DNA from: Rhizobium sp. Q54
GTDB lineage: Bacteria > Pseudomonadota > Alphaproteobacteria > UBA828
Length of the DNA: 48,648 nucleotides
Direction of reading: 5' to 3'
Assembly: GCA_945892755.1 (NCBI GenBank)
Contig: CAMDDO010000014.1
Location: 1 to 48,648, forward strand
Positions 35,689-43,222 of this stretch are shown here, one piece after another; position 1 is the stretch's first letter, and each line of letters begins with the position of its first letter. The notes beneath the pieces were generated by a model. That model saw nothing but the letters and a program-made list of their open reading frames with translations, ran no database searches and was not told where the DNA came from. The position numbers and the translations under genes are program-made.

Positions 35689-36854
35689 AGCGTACCGACC
35701 GTGGTGCCGGGCGCTGGTCGCGGCGCCAACGTGAAGCCGCCGTCCGGGCGCGGCGTCAGTGTGAAGTCGCGGGCGCCAAGCGCGGCTTCGAGCTGCGCTT
35801 GGTCGCCATAATAGTGCAGCACGATATCGGCACCCAGGCGCGCCAGCGCGACAACCTCGACCTCCGCGACCAGCGAGAGGCCCGCCAAGGTGTCGCGCAG
35901 CGTGATCCAATCGCGCAAGCCAGTTAGCGGCACGACCGCGCGAAGCGAACCGGGTGTGTCATAGCGTATGACGTTGGCAATTTTCCAACGCTCATTGAGC
36001 CTGGCCGCAATAAGATCGGTTGCCAATTTCATCACCTCGTCGAGCGACTGACCCGCGCCGCCGCGCACCTGCTCGTCAAAAATCTCGTTGGTCTCGCCGC
36101 CGAACCGTTCAACGCTCAGTGCCACCGTCGCGACGCCCTTGGCGTCCGATGGCGGTTTGACTCGCGCCTTGGCCACGATCGCCTCACCGGCGCCATAGCG
36201 TTCCGCGAAGGCGCGAAGCGCGACAGCATCGCCACTGATCGCCTGCGCCGCGCTCAGCGATTCGATGTCGGCCAAATCGCCGAGCGGCACGACGACCGGC
36301 ACCAACCCGCCGGGCACATCGCGTGCGCTCCATGTTTGCAGCCAGAGATTGTCATCGCTCCAAAGTACCGCGCCGCCGTCCTCGATCATGACCGGAATGA
36401 CCACGACCGATCGGCCCGAACTCTCGGCAAAGCGCAATTGAAGCGCGCGCAACATCGGCTTGATGCGGTCCTCGCGGAACGTCACGGTCAAATTGGCGCG
36501 ATAGCGGGTCGCCGAAACTCGCTCGTCGGCGATCTCGAAACCTTCGATCAAATCGGCGATCTCAGGATCGCCGAGTGCCGGCAATCGCGCCTGATCTTCG
36601 GCGACCACGAGACGAGACAGCATCAGGCCATAGGCTTCGCGCTGGCCCTTGGCGAGCGCGACCTCGCGCGCCGCGGCGGCCGACTTCGCCTCGGCGTCGA
36701 CCGGCAAATCCCGCACCGTGTAGGCTTCGCTCGCCGCCCACGCCGTCGACGCAGCCCAGTGGCTGCCGGCATGAAGGCCGAGCCCGAAAATCAACGTCAG
36801 GATGAAGGTCCGTGGCAGGAGGCCGGGGCGCCACGCAGCGAGGGGGCGGAGCAT
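35685..36854 (-). CDS. DUF2066 domain-containing exported protein
   Basis: 389 residues. N-terminal hydrophobic segment (RTFILTLIFGLGLHAGSHWA, then a cleavable-looking AWAA), followed by a DUF2066 region (YTVRDLPVDAEAKSAAAARE, KGQREAYGLMLSRL, and RYRANLTVTFREDRIKPML). The function is not known. A periplasmic or membrane-anchored location is expected. The start at 36854 is the ATG that places the hydrophobic segment near the N-terminus; the ribosome-binding site is weak. Divergent from purM. First gene of a GTGA-linked series with perM and hda. Confidence 0.82.
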   Translation of the reverse strand: MLRPLAAWRPGLLPRTFILTLIFGLGLHAGSHWAASTAWAASEAYTVRDLPVDAEAKSAAAAREVALAKGQREAYGLMLSRLVVAEDQARLPALGDPEIADLIEGFEIADERVSATRYRANLTVTFREDRIKPMLRALQLRFAESSGRSVVVIPVMIEDGGAVLWSDDNLWLQTWSARDVPGGLVPVVVPLGDLADIESLSAAQAISGDAVALRAFAERYGAGEAIVAKARVKPPSDAKGVATVALSVERFGGETNEIFDEQVRGGAGQSLDEVMKLATDLIAARLNERWKIANVIRYDTPGSLRAVVPLTGLRDWITLRDTLAGLSLVAEVEVVALARLGADIVLHYYGDQAQLEAALGARDFTLTPRPDGGFTLAPRPAPGTTVGTL

Positions 36855-36930
36855 TGCAAACCGCTTTGATTCGGGTAAGGTCGCCGCGATTGTCCCGAAT
36901 GCCGAGCATTGAAGCAAGAGCGAGCCGGCC

Positions 36931-37998
36931 ATCACCAGCCAAACCTACAAGAACGCCGGGGTCGACGTCGCGGCCGGCAACGCGCTCGTCGACCTGATCA
37001 AGCCCTTGGCCGCGGCGACGCGGCGCGCCGGCGCCAGCGCAGAGCTGGGCGGATTTGGCGGCCTCTTCGACCTCAAGGCGACTGGGTTTCGCGACCCCAT
37101 CTTGGTCGCCGGCACTGATGGGGTCGGCACCAAATTGCTGGTCGCGCAAGCGGTCGGCAGGCATGACACGATCGGCATCGACCTGGTCGCCATGTCGGCC
37201 AACGACGTTGTCGTGCAGGGCGCGACTCCACTCTTCTTCCTGGACTATTTCGCGACCGGCAGCCTCGACGTCGGGGTCGCGGCCGAAGTCGTGGCCGGGA
37301 TCGCCGCTGGCTGCCGCGAGGCCGAATGCGCGTTAATCGGCGGTGAAACCGCCGAGATGCCCGGCATGTACGGGCCCGGCCACTATGATCTTGCCGGCTT
37401 CTGCGTCGGCGCGGTCGAGCGCGGTGATATCCTGCCGCGTGCCGATGTCGCGGAAGGCGATGTCGTGCTCGGGCTTGCCTCGAGCGGCCTGCATTCGAAC
37501 GGCTATTCTCTGGCGCGCCGTGTGGTCGAGACCAAACGCCTCTGCTATGACGCGCCGTCCGGTTTCGCGCCGGGACGCACGCTTGGCGAGGCGCTCCTGG
37601 TGCCGACCAGGCTTTATGTCAAATCGTGCCTTGGCGCGCTCCGCTCGGGCACGGGGTTGAAGGCGCTGGCCCACATCACCGGCGGCGGCTTGGTCGAAAA
37701 TATTCCGCGCGTGCTGCCGGAAGGGCTCGGCGTCCGGCTCGATGCCACGGCCTGGCAATTGCCGCCGATCTTCCTCTGGCTCGCCGAGGCCGGCCCGGTT
37801 GCGCCGGCCGAACTGGCGCGCACCTTCAATTGCGGTATCGGCATGATCGCCGTGGTGGCACCCGCGGCCGCCGAGCGGATCGCCGCGGCCTTCAGCGCGG
37901 CGGGTGAACGCGTCATGCGCATCGGTAGCGTCGTTCGGGTCAAGGGCGAGACGCCGCGTGTCGTGATCGATGGCTGGGAGACCGCATGGCGCGTCTGA
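36931..37998 (+). CDS. purM: Phosphoribosylformylglycinamidine cyclo-ligase, with non-standard start
   Basis: 355 residues. AIR synthetase, step 5 of purine synthesis. Seen: [67 protein letters not shown], and [15 protein letters not shown]. The conserved YKNAGVD begins five codons after an ATC (36931), but no ATG, GTG or TTG lies in frame between the stop at 36910 and the TTG at 37006, which would remove this conserved part. I therefore place the start at the ATC; a single base change or a sequence error (ATG to ATC) would explain it. Overlaps purN by 13 bases. Confidence 0.9.
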   Translation: MTSQTYKNAGVDVAAGNALVDLIKPLAAATRRAGASAELGGFGGLFDLKATGFRDPILVAGTDGVGTKLLVAQAVGRHDTIGIDLVAMSANDVVVQGATPLFFLDYFATGSLDVGVAAEVVAGIAAGCREAECALIGGETAEMPGMYGPGHYDLAGFCVGAVERGDILPRADVAEGDVVLGLASSGLHSNGYSLARRVVETKRLCYDAPSGFAPGRTLGEALLVPTRLYVKSCLGALRSGTGLKALAHITGGGLVENIPRVLPEGLGVRLDATAWQLPPIFLWLAEAGPVAPAELARTFNCGIGMIAVVAPAAAERIAAAFSAAGERVMRIGSVVRVKGETPRVVIDGWETAWRV

Positions 37999-38654
37999 GG
38001 CTCGGCGTGCTGATTTCGGGCCATGGCAGCAATCTTCAGGCCCTGATCGACGCCAATCTGAAACGCGACTTTGGCGCCGAGGTCGCCCTCGTTGTCTCAA
38101 ACCAAAGCGATGCCTACGGACTTGCGCGCGCGCGCGACGCCGGCCTCGCCGCCGCGCTGATCAGCCATCGCGACTACCGGACGCGAGACGAATTCGATGC
38201 CGCGCTCGACGACGCGCTGAACGCCGAAGGCGTCGAACTGGTCTGTCTGGCGGGTTTCATGCGCGTGCTTGGGACCGGCTTCGTTGAGCGCTGGAAGAAC
38301 CGGCTCATCAATATTCATCCGAGTCTGCTGCCCGCGTTCAAGGGACTCGACGTGCATCGGCGCGTCATTGCCGCCGGCGTCCGCCTCTCGGGCTGCACGG
38401 TTCACTATGTGCGTGCCGAAATCGACAACGGACCGATCATCGTGCAGGGCGCGGTGCCGGTCCTCGCCGGCGATACGGCCGAGACGCTCGAGGCCCGGGT
38501 GCACGAGATCGAGCACCAATGCTATCCGCTCGCCGTCGACCTGATCGCGAAAGGCCGCGTGCAGATCGAGGGCGAGTGCGTGCGCCTGCTCGACGTGCGC
38601 GACGCGCGGGGCCGCTTGATCAACCCGGCGCCGGGCGATCCAAAGCCGGCTTGA
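37986..38654 (+). CDS. purN: Phosphoribosylglycinamide formyltransferase
   Basis: 222 residues. Uses 10-formyl-THF to formylate GAR, step 3 of purine synthesis. Seen: [19 protein letters not shown] at the start, [38 protein letters not shown] with the catalytic Asn-His pair, and [18 protein letters not shown] with the catalytic Asp. The ATG at 37986 is inside the purM end, so translation is coupled. Followed by a terminator. Confidence 0.97.
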   Translation: MARLRLGVLISGHGSNLQALIDANLKRDFGAEVALVVSNQSDAYGLARARDAGLAAALISHRDYRTRDEFDAALDDALNAEGVELVCLAGFMRVLGTGFVERWKNRLINIHPSLLPAFKGLDVHRRVIAAGVRLSGCTVHYVRAEIDNGPIIVQGAVPVLAGDTAETLEARVHEIEHQCYPLAVDLIAKGRVQIEGECVRLLDVRDARGRLINPAPGDPKPA

Positions 38655-38661
38655 GAAAACG

Positions 38662-38694
38662 AAACGCCCGAGCCGGTGCCGTCTCGGGCGTTTT
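38662..38694. terminator. Terminator between purN and phasin, probably bidirectional
   Basis: Stem AAACGCCCGAG (38662-38672) with CTCGGGCGTTT (38683-38693), loop of 10 bases, and T-rich sides on both strands (GTTTT after on plus, and on the minus strand TTTCGTTTT after the stem). It separates convergent purN and the phasin gene. Confidence 0.85.
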
Positions 38695-38732
38695 GAAACG
38701 ATGTCAGGCCGATACCGACGGCCGCGGCAAAA

Positions 38733-39149
38733 CTAGGCGGCGCGGCTGTACTTCGCGACGACTTCGTCGACCCGCTTCTGGATCGGCTCAAGCGCTTCGG
38801 TCGTGGTCTTGACGCCGAGCTCTGAAATCCTGCTCGCCTCGTTGACATAGCGATCGAAGGTCGAACGCGCGAACCTGCTCTGCAGTTCCATGGCGTCCTT
38901 GACATTCTTCGTGCCGAACACCGCGCGCGCGGTCTCGACACTCTGGTCGAGCGTCGCCTTGGTGAAATCGGCCCAATGCTGGGCAATGGAGCTATAGCCG
39001 TGTGCGGCGATCGTGGAGGCGCGCACAAGGGCTTCGAGGTTCTCGCGGCCCATGCCGGCGAACTCGGCAAAGCCCGCCTGGGCATCCCACTTGGTGCCGG
39101 CGAAGCCGCCGTGGCCGTCTGAACCGTTGCTGATCTTGCTCATGGTCAT
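38733..39149 (-). CDS. Phasin family protein
   Basis: 138 residues. Small amphipathic helical protein that coats polyhydroxyalkanoate granules: FAGMGRENLEALVRASTIAA, HGYSSIAQHWADFTKATLDQ, SVETARAVFGTKNVKDAMEL, and QSRFARSTFDRYVNEASRIS. Start ATG at 39149 with GGAAGGA upstream; ATG at 39143 is a possible second start. It stands alone with a promoter framed by TGC-rich boxes (39228-39310). The organism presumably makes PHA; no synthase is in the window. Confidence 0.9.
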   Translation of the reverse strand: MTMSKISNGSDGHGGFAGTKWDAQAGFAEFAGMGRENLEALVRASTIAAHGYSSIAQHWADFTKATLDQSVETARAVFGTKNVKDAMELQSRFARSTFDRYVNEASRISELGVKTTTEALEPIQKRVDEVVAKYSRAA

Positions 39150-39227
39150 CTCGATCCTTCCAAAATCGTGCCGTAGGGCGAACCGAGGGCTCTCACAGGC
39201 TCCCGCAGGGTCCGCACGTTGGCGGTT

Positions 39228-39310
39228 GATGCTGCATTGCACAACGTGCTGCGCTGCAACATAGGGATTTCAGCCACAATGTCAACGAGACTTTTGTGCA
39301 CTGCAACAAA
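39228..39310 (-). promoter_or_regulatory. Phasin promoter with TGC-rich (PhaR-like) boxes
   Basis: Minus strand: a perfect -35 TTGACA (39285-39280), 16 bases, and -10 TATGTT (39263-39258). Upstream of the -35 is a TTTGTTGCAGTGCACAAA-type box (39293-39310) and downstream a TGC-rich run (39228-39260) with TTGCAGCGCAGCA and TTGTGCAATGCAGCA. PhaR regulators are known to bind TGC-rich DNA in phasin promoters. Binding here is inferred. Confidence 0.65.
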
Positions 39311-39355
39311 TCTGAGGTCATTTGGTTACCATTCTGTAACTTAGAAAGAACCCGT

Positions 39356-39868
39356 TTAGCTTGACGGCTCCTCCTCGGCTGCGATCGCATCTTTAGGCGG
39401 TGGGGCGGGTTGAGCCGGGGCGTAGAACATTTGATGGTCGACGGCATCGCCCTGACCCGGCTTGCCGAATGGTTGACGGACGCGGACCACGCCAGCCCGG
39501 CCTTTCGACTTCGCCTCGCGGCGCGCCTTTTCGAGAGATTCAGCCTGGTTCGGATTCCAGGGCAGGCTGTAGGCGCGTGGCTCGCCCTCGCCTGGCAATT
39601 GCAACCAAAGATAAATCGCCTCCCCTTCCTCATAGCTTGAGCCAAGCAGGGTGGCATCGACCGTCGCGCTTTCGGCCCAAGCCAGGCGCACCGGTTTCGG
39701 CCGGCTTAGGAGATCGGCAAAGCCGAAATAGCCCGAGCCGAGCAAGAGCCCGGTCGCGACCACCGCCCCGACCCGCATGAGCAGCCGACGTGGCGCAAGC
39801 ACGGCGATCGTGGCGAGCGCTATGGCGCTCACCGCGGCGCAGACATAGATCGCCACAAAGCCGCTCAC
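39356..39868 (-). CDS. Membrane protein of the ExbB/ExbD-like cluster, unknown
   Basis: 170 residues. Two N-terminal hydrophobic segments (FVAIYVCAAVSAIALATIAV, then VGAVVATGLLLGSGYFGFA near residues 34-52), followed by a periplasmic or cytosolic domain with LGSSYEEGEAIYLWLQLPGE and a proline-rich tail. I do not recognise the family. The GTG start at 39868 overlaps the stop of the upstream gene (GTGA). It is third in a minus-strand set with an ExbB/MotA-like channel and an ExbD-like protein, so a role with them is likely. Confidence 0.7.
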   Translation of the reverse strand: MSGFVAIYVCAAVSAIALATIAVLAPRRLLMRVGAVVATGLLLGSGYFGFADLLSRPKPVRLAWAESATVDATLLGSSYEEGEAIYLWLQLPGEGEPRAYSLPWNPNQAESLEKARREAKSKGRAGVVRVRQPFGKPGQGDAVDHQMFYAPAQPAPPPKDAIAAEEEPSS

Positions 39869-40485
39869 CAGCGTGACTCGCTTTCGCGCAGAGGCTTGGG
39901 CAAATGATTCAAACTGCCCTTCACGATCTCGCCATTGTCGTCGATCTGAAAGCGAAGCGCGGTTACCTCCTCGCCGACCCGCTCGAGCGTCACATTCTCC
40001 GTAAATTGGCGGCTCACCGCACCGGTCGATGATGAGCGCGTGCTGACGACGACGGTCGCCGGCACCTGTTCCACCTTCGAGCCGAGGCCTAGCGCCAGCC
40101 CATAAAAATGGAGGTTGACGACGTATTCGCCCGCCGGGAGGCCGCGGCTGAAGCTGACTTCGTAGTTCAACTCGGTCGGATCGTCGTAATGGCCGCGATC
40201 GTCGCGCAGCAAATTGAACGTGCGCCCGCCTTTGTTGGAATAGCCTACCGGCGCTTCCTCGGGGGCACGCACCCAAAGATCGATGTCGGCGTCCATCTCG
40301 TCGGGCCAGCGCACCTCGATGATCGCCGAGCCCGGCGGATCGATCGCCGCCTTGGTCAGTTCCGCCCTCGGATGGATGTGCGGAACCAGCAGAAACACCG
40401 CCGCGCAAAAGCCGCCGAGCGCAAGCGTGATGACGTCGCGGAACACGGTTCCCGTATCGTCGCCGTACTCGTCAACTCCGAGCAT
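39865..40485 (-). CDS. ExbD/TolR-position protein with DUF2135-like periplasmic domain
   Basis: 206 residues. One transmembrane segment (about 17-36) begins VFRDVITLALGGF: Asp17 sits where ExbD and TolR have their proton-carrying aspartate (FIDVMLVLL type). After a linker the periplasmic part (about 50-200) has a beta-rich domain with ADIDLWVRAPEEAPVGYSNK, then LNYEVSFSRGLPAGEYVV, which recalls DUF2135/YfaP rather than a TolR or peptidoglycan-binding domain. Similarity to ExbD is by position and motif only. The start at 40485 has GGGGAG; it overlaps the channel gene by 14 bases. Confidence 0.72.
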   Translation of the reverse strand: MLGVDEYGDDTGTVFRDVITLALGGFCAAVFLLVPHIHPRAELTKAAIDPPGSAIIEVRWPDEMDADIDLWVRAPEEAPVGYSNKGGRTFNLLRDDRGHYDDPTELNYEVSFSRGLPAGEYVVNLHFYGLALGLGSKVEQVPATVVVSTRSSSTGAVSRQFTENVTLERVGEEVTALRFQIDDNGEIVKGSLNHLPKPLRESESRW

Positions 40486-41254
40486 TGCGCTCCCCGAGGT
40501 CGATGATGGCCGTCGTCAGACTGATGGTCCCGGTGACGAGCACCCGATGGACGGCCATGAGCCAGAGGTTGAGAACCGAGCCGACCAATGTGGAATAGAG
40601 CGAAACCGACATGCCCTGAATCAGGGTGGAGACCATTGGCCCGATCGCGTCCGTATTGCCCGCGGAGTTCGAGTTGATGCCGCCGAGCGCGGCGATCAGG
40701 CCGAACACGGTGCCGATCAGGCCAAGCAGAACCAAGGTGTTGGCGACATGGCGCACCGTGCCGAGCCGGTCCGCCAGCCTGAGCTTGAGCGCCTCAGACG
40801 AGATCGCGCGCGAACCAGCGTCGCGCGAACGGACGACTTCGAGATATTGGCGTACGCGCGACGGAAGCAAAGGATTGTAGTCGCGCACCAGATTGAGCTC
40901 TCGGCTCATGCGGTAGGCACGCAGCGTGGCGAGGCCGAGGCCGAACAAGAAGACCGCCGTGATCACCAAGGTCATGCCGCTCGAATCGGCGCTCAGAATG
41001 ATATCGATCCAGCCCTGTCCATAGCCGACGCCGACCAGCGCGAAACCGGCCAGGTTGATCAACGCGAAACGGAGCAGAAGGCGATAACTCAGCCGGTCGC
41101 GCGATGTGGCCCGATCTTCAAGTGCTTGTTCCAGCGCCGCCAAGGGCCCGAATGCGCCTGGCGAGACGTCGCTCGTCGGGCGCGACGCGGCCTGAGCCTG
41201 TGCGCCGCGTCCGCCCTCGGGCGAGTTGCCGGATCCAAATCCGAAAAGCGCCAT
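40472..41254 (-). CDS. MotA/TolQ/ExbB proton-channel family protein
   Basis: 260 residues. Four hydrophobic segments: about 61-79, 93-112, 168-190 and 205-236. The last two carry the family signature (LLGLIGTVFGLIAALGGI, then GMSVSLYSTLVGSVLNLWL). In known systems the channel and its ExbD-like partner use the proton gradient to move a load across the envelope. The N-terminal 60 residues are a low-complexity cytosolic leader. Start ATG at 41254, AAAGGA upstream. First gene of the three-gene set; no TonB, TolA or flagellar gene is near. Confidence 0.88.
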   Translation of the reverse strand: MALFGFGSGNSPEGGRGAQAQAASRPTSDVSPGAFGPLAALEQALEDRATSRDRLSYRLLLRFALINLAGFALVGVGYGQGWIDIILSADSSGMTLVITAVFLFGLGLATLRAYRMSRELNLVRDYNPLLPSRVRQYLEVVRSRDAGSRAISSEALKLRLADRLGTVRHVANTLVLLGLIGTVFGLIAALGGINSNSAGNTDAIGPMVSTLIQGMSVSLYSTLVGSVLNLWLMAVHRVLVTGTISLTTAIIDLGERNARS

Positions 41255-41519
41255 CGACCGATCCTTTCGCGGCCGGCAAGAACCGGCCGTGAGAAGCGGA
41301 CGACGCAGGGCCTTGGGACGCGCTGGCGTCGTCAGCTTTACCACCCAGACGGCAAACCTAGACCGATTGCGTTAACCTTCCCTTTCCAGCGCACAAGCAA
41401 GGCGGCGCTCGCCGATGGAAAAGGCCAGGTCGGTTGACCTCTTCGATCCCCGTCGCCATCATGCCGCCCGCGCGCCGCTCGCGCGCCTTTCCAGAAACCC
41501 GCGAACGCGAGACCGGCGC

Positions 41520-42398
41520 ATGAAGCTCTGCACCTTTCGTCATAGGCAAAAGACCGACATCGGCCTGATCGACCCGGGCGCTGGCCGAGTGTGGCCGATT
41601 GGCCACGCAGTGCCGGAAATCGGCGACGACATGATTTCGTTGATCCGCCGCTATGACGAAATCAAGGACCGGCTCCAAGGCGCCGGTGCGGGTCTCGCGC
41701 TCGGCGAGGTCAAACTCCTTGCCCCGGTTCAGAGGCTTCTCCGTAACATTCTCTGCGTCGGCAAGAACTATCGCGAGCATGCCAAGGAATTCGCCGCGAG
41801 CGGCGCCGACGCCACCGGGAAGCTCGGCTCGGAGATTCCGGAAGATCCGATCATTTTCACCAAGGCGTCAAACGCGCTGCGTGGCCCCGACGACGACGTG
41901 CCGCTGCATGCCGAGCTGACCAAGCAGCTCGACTACGAAGCCGAGCTCGCCGTGATCATCGGCAAGGGCGGCCGGCGCATTAAGAAATCCGCCGCGATGA
42001 GCCACGTGTTCGGCTACACCATGGCGAACGACATCACGGCGCGCGACCTGCAGCTCAAGCATCGCCAGTGGTTTCTCGGCAAATCGCTCGATGGCGCTTG
42101 CCCGATGGGGCCCTATATCGCGACCGCCGACGAGCTCGACGGTTCGGCTTTGGATATTCGCTGCTGGATCAACGACGAATTGCGTCAGGACGCCAATACG
42201 CGCGATCTGATCTTCGATATTCCGACGCTGATCGAGACGATCTCGCTCGGCATGACGCTTGAGCCCGGCGACATCATCTCGACCGGCACGCCGGCGGGCG
42301 TCGGCATCGGCTTCAAGCCACCCAAATTTCTGAAGTCTGGCGACGTCATGCGCGTCGAGGTCCAGGGCCTCGGCAAATTGATCAATACGGTGCGCTAG
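41520..42398 (+). CDS. Fumarylacetoacetate hydrolase-family protein
   Basis: 292 residues of the FAH superfamily (cytosolic C-C bond hydrolases/decarboxylases). Seen: NILCVGKNYREHAKEF, metal-binding acids in LDYEAELAVIIGK, GYTMANDITARDLQ, GKSLDGACPMGPYI, and the closing ISTGTPAGVGIGFKPP. An aromatic- or hydroxy-acid-degrading role is common, but the substrate is unknown. Start ATG at 41520; the ribosome-binding site is weak, and the frame is open upstream to 41415 without conservation. Followed 53 bases later by an alpha/beta hydrolase on the same strand. Confidence 0.9.
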   Translation: MKLCTFRHRQKTDIGLIDPGAGRVWPIGHAVPEIGDDMISLIRRYDEIKDRLQGAGAGLALGEVKLLAPVQRLLRNILCVGKNYREHAKEFAASGADATGKLGSEIPEDPIIFTKASNALRGPDDDVPLHAELTKQLDYEAELAVIIGKGGRRIKKSAAMSHVFGYTMANDITARDLQLKHRQWFLGKSLDGACPMGPYIATADELDGSALDIRCWINDELRQDANTRDLIFDIPTLIETISLGMTLEPGDIISTGTPAGVGIGFKPPKFLKSGDVMRVEVQGLGKLINTVR

Positions 42399-42451
42399 AC
42401 GCCGGTTCGCGATCACGCGCCACACGAACGCGCGTCACAGGGAGAAATGCG

Positions 42452-43222
42452 ATGGTCGACGTGAATGGAAAGACGCTGGCGCTTGAGCTGCATGGCGATG
42501 GCGCGCCGCTCGTCATGGTGCATGGACTCGGCGGCACCAGTAACACCTTCTTTCCGCAGGCCGCGCTGTTCACGCGCTGGTTCAAGCTGATCCGTCCCGA
42601 CCTCGAAGGCTCGGGCCGCTCGCCGCTCAACGGCTCCTTGTCGATCGAGCGATTCGCCGACGACATCATCGCGGTGATGGATTCGGTCGGCGCCAACGAG
42701 GCCCATCTGGTTGGCCACTCGATGGGCACGATCATATGCCAACACATCGCCGCCAAGCATTCGAAGCGAGTCAAGAGTCTGGCTTTGCTTGGCCCACTCG
42801 CCGAGCCGCCTGAGCCGGCACGCGCCGCGATCCGCGCCCGCGCGGAGACGGCACGCAAGGACGGCATGGTCGGCATCGCCGACACGCTGGTCAATGCGGG
42901 CACGTCGGCCGAGACCAAGGCGCACCGGCCGTCGGCCGCGGCTTTCGTGCGCGAGATCCTGATGCGCCAAAGCGCCGAGGGCTATGCCGCGACGTGCGAG
43001 GCGCTGGCCGCCGCCAAAGCGGCCGACGCGACCAAGATCACCTGCCCGACGCTGCTGATCACCGGCGACGAGGACGCCACCTCGCCACCGCCTGCGGTGC
43101 AGCGCCTGGCTCATTCGATCAAGGGCTCGAAGATGGTCGTGCTCAACGGTTGCGGCCACTGGACGCCGATCGAGAAACCGGCCGAGGTCAATGCCGCCCT
43201 GGTCAATTTCTATTTCGGTTGA
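42452..43222 (+). CDS. Alpha/beta hydrolase, 3-oxoadipate enol-lactonase-like
   Basis: 256 residues. Oxyanion motif VMVHGLGGTSNTF, nucleophile Ser90 in LVGHSMGTII, acid in LLITGDEDATSPP, and histidine in LNGCGHWTPIEKP. The overall pattern resembles PcaD-type enol-lactonases, but other members have other substrates. GGGAGA lies upstream of the ATG at 42452. Likely cotranscribed with the FAH-family gene, suggesting one catabolic route. Its last 13 bases overlap the end of the convergent sensor kinase gene. Confidence 0.85.
   Translation: MVDVNGKTLALELHGDGAPLVMVHGLGGTSNTFFPQAALFTRWFKLIRPDLEGSGRSPLNGSLSIERFADDIIAVMDSVGANEAHLVGHSMGTIICQHIAAKHSKRVKSLALLGPLAEPPEPARAAIRARAETARKDGMVGIADTLVNAGTSAETKAHRPSAAAFVREILMRQSAEGYAATCEALAAAKAADATKITCPTLLITGDEDATSPPPAVQRLAHSIKGSKMVVLNGCGHWTPIEKPAEVNAALVNFYFG

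Noticed and set aside
39356-41254. Anti-phage Zorya-type system
   Set aside because: Zorya also starts with a MotA/MotB-like pair, but the second protein here lacks an OmpA-type domain, and no helicase or nuclease genes follow.
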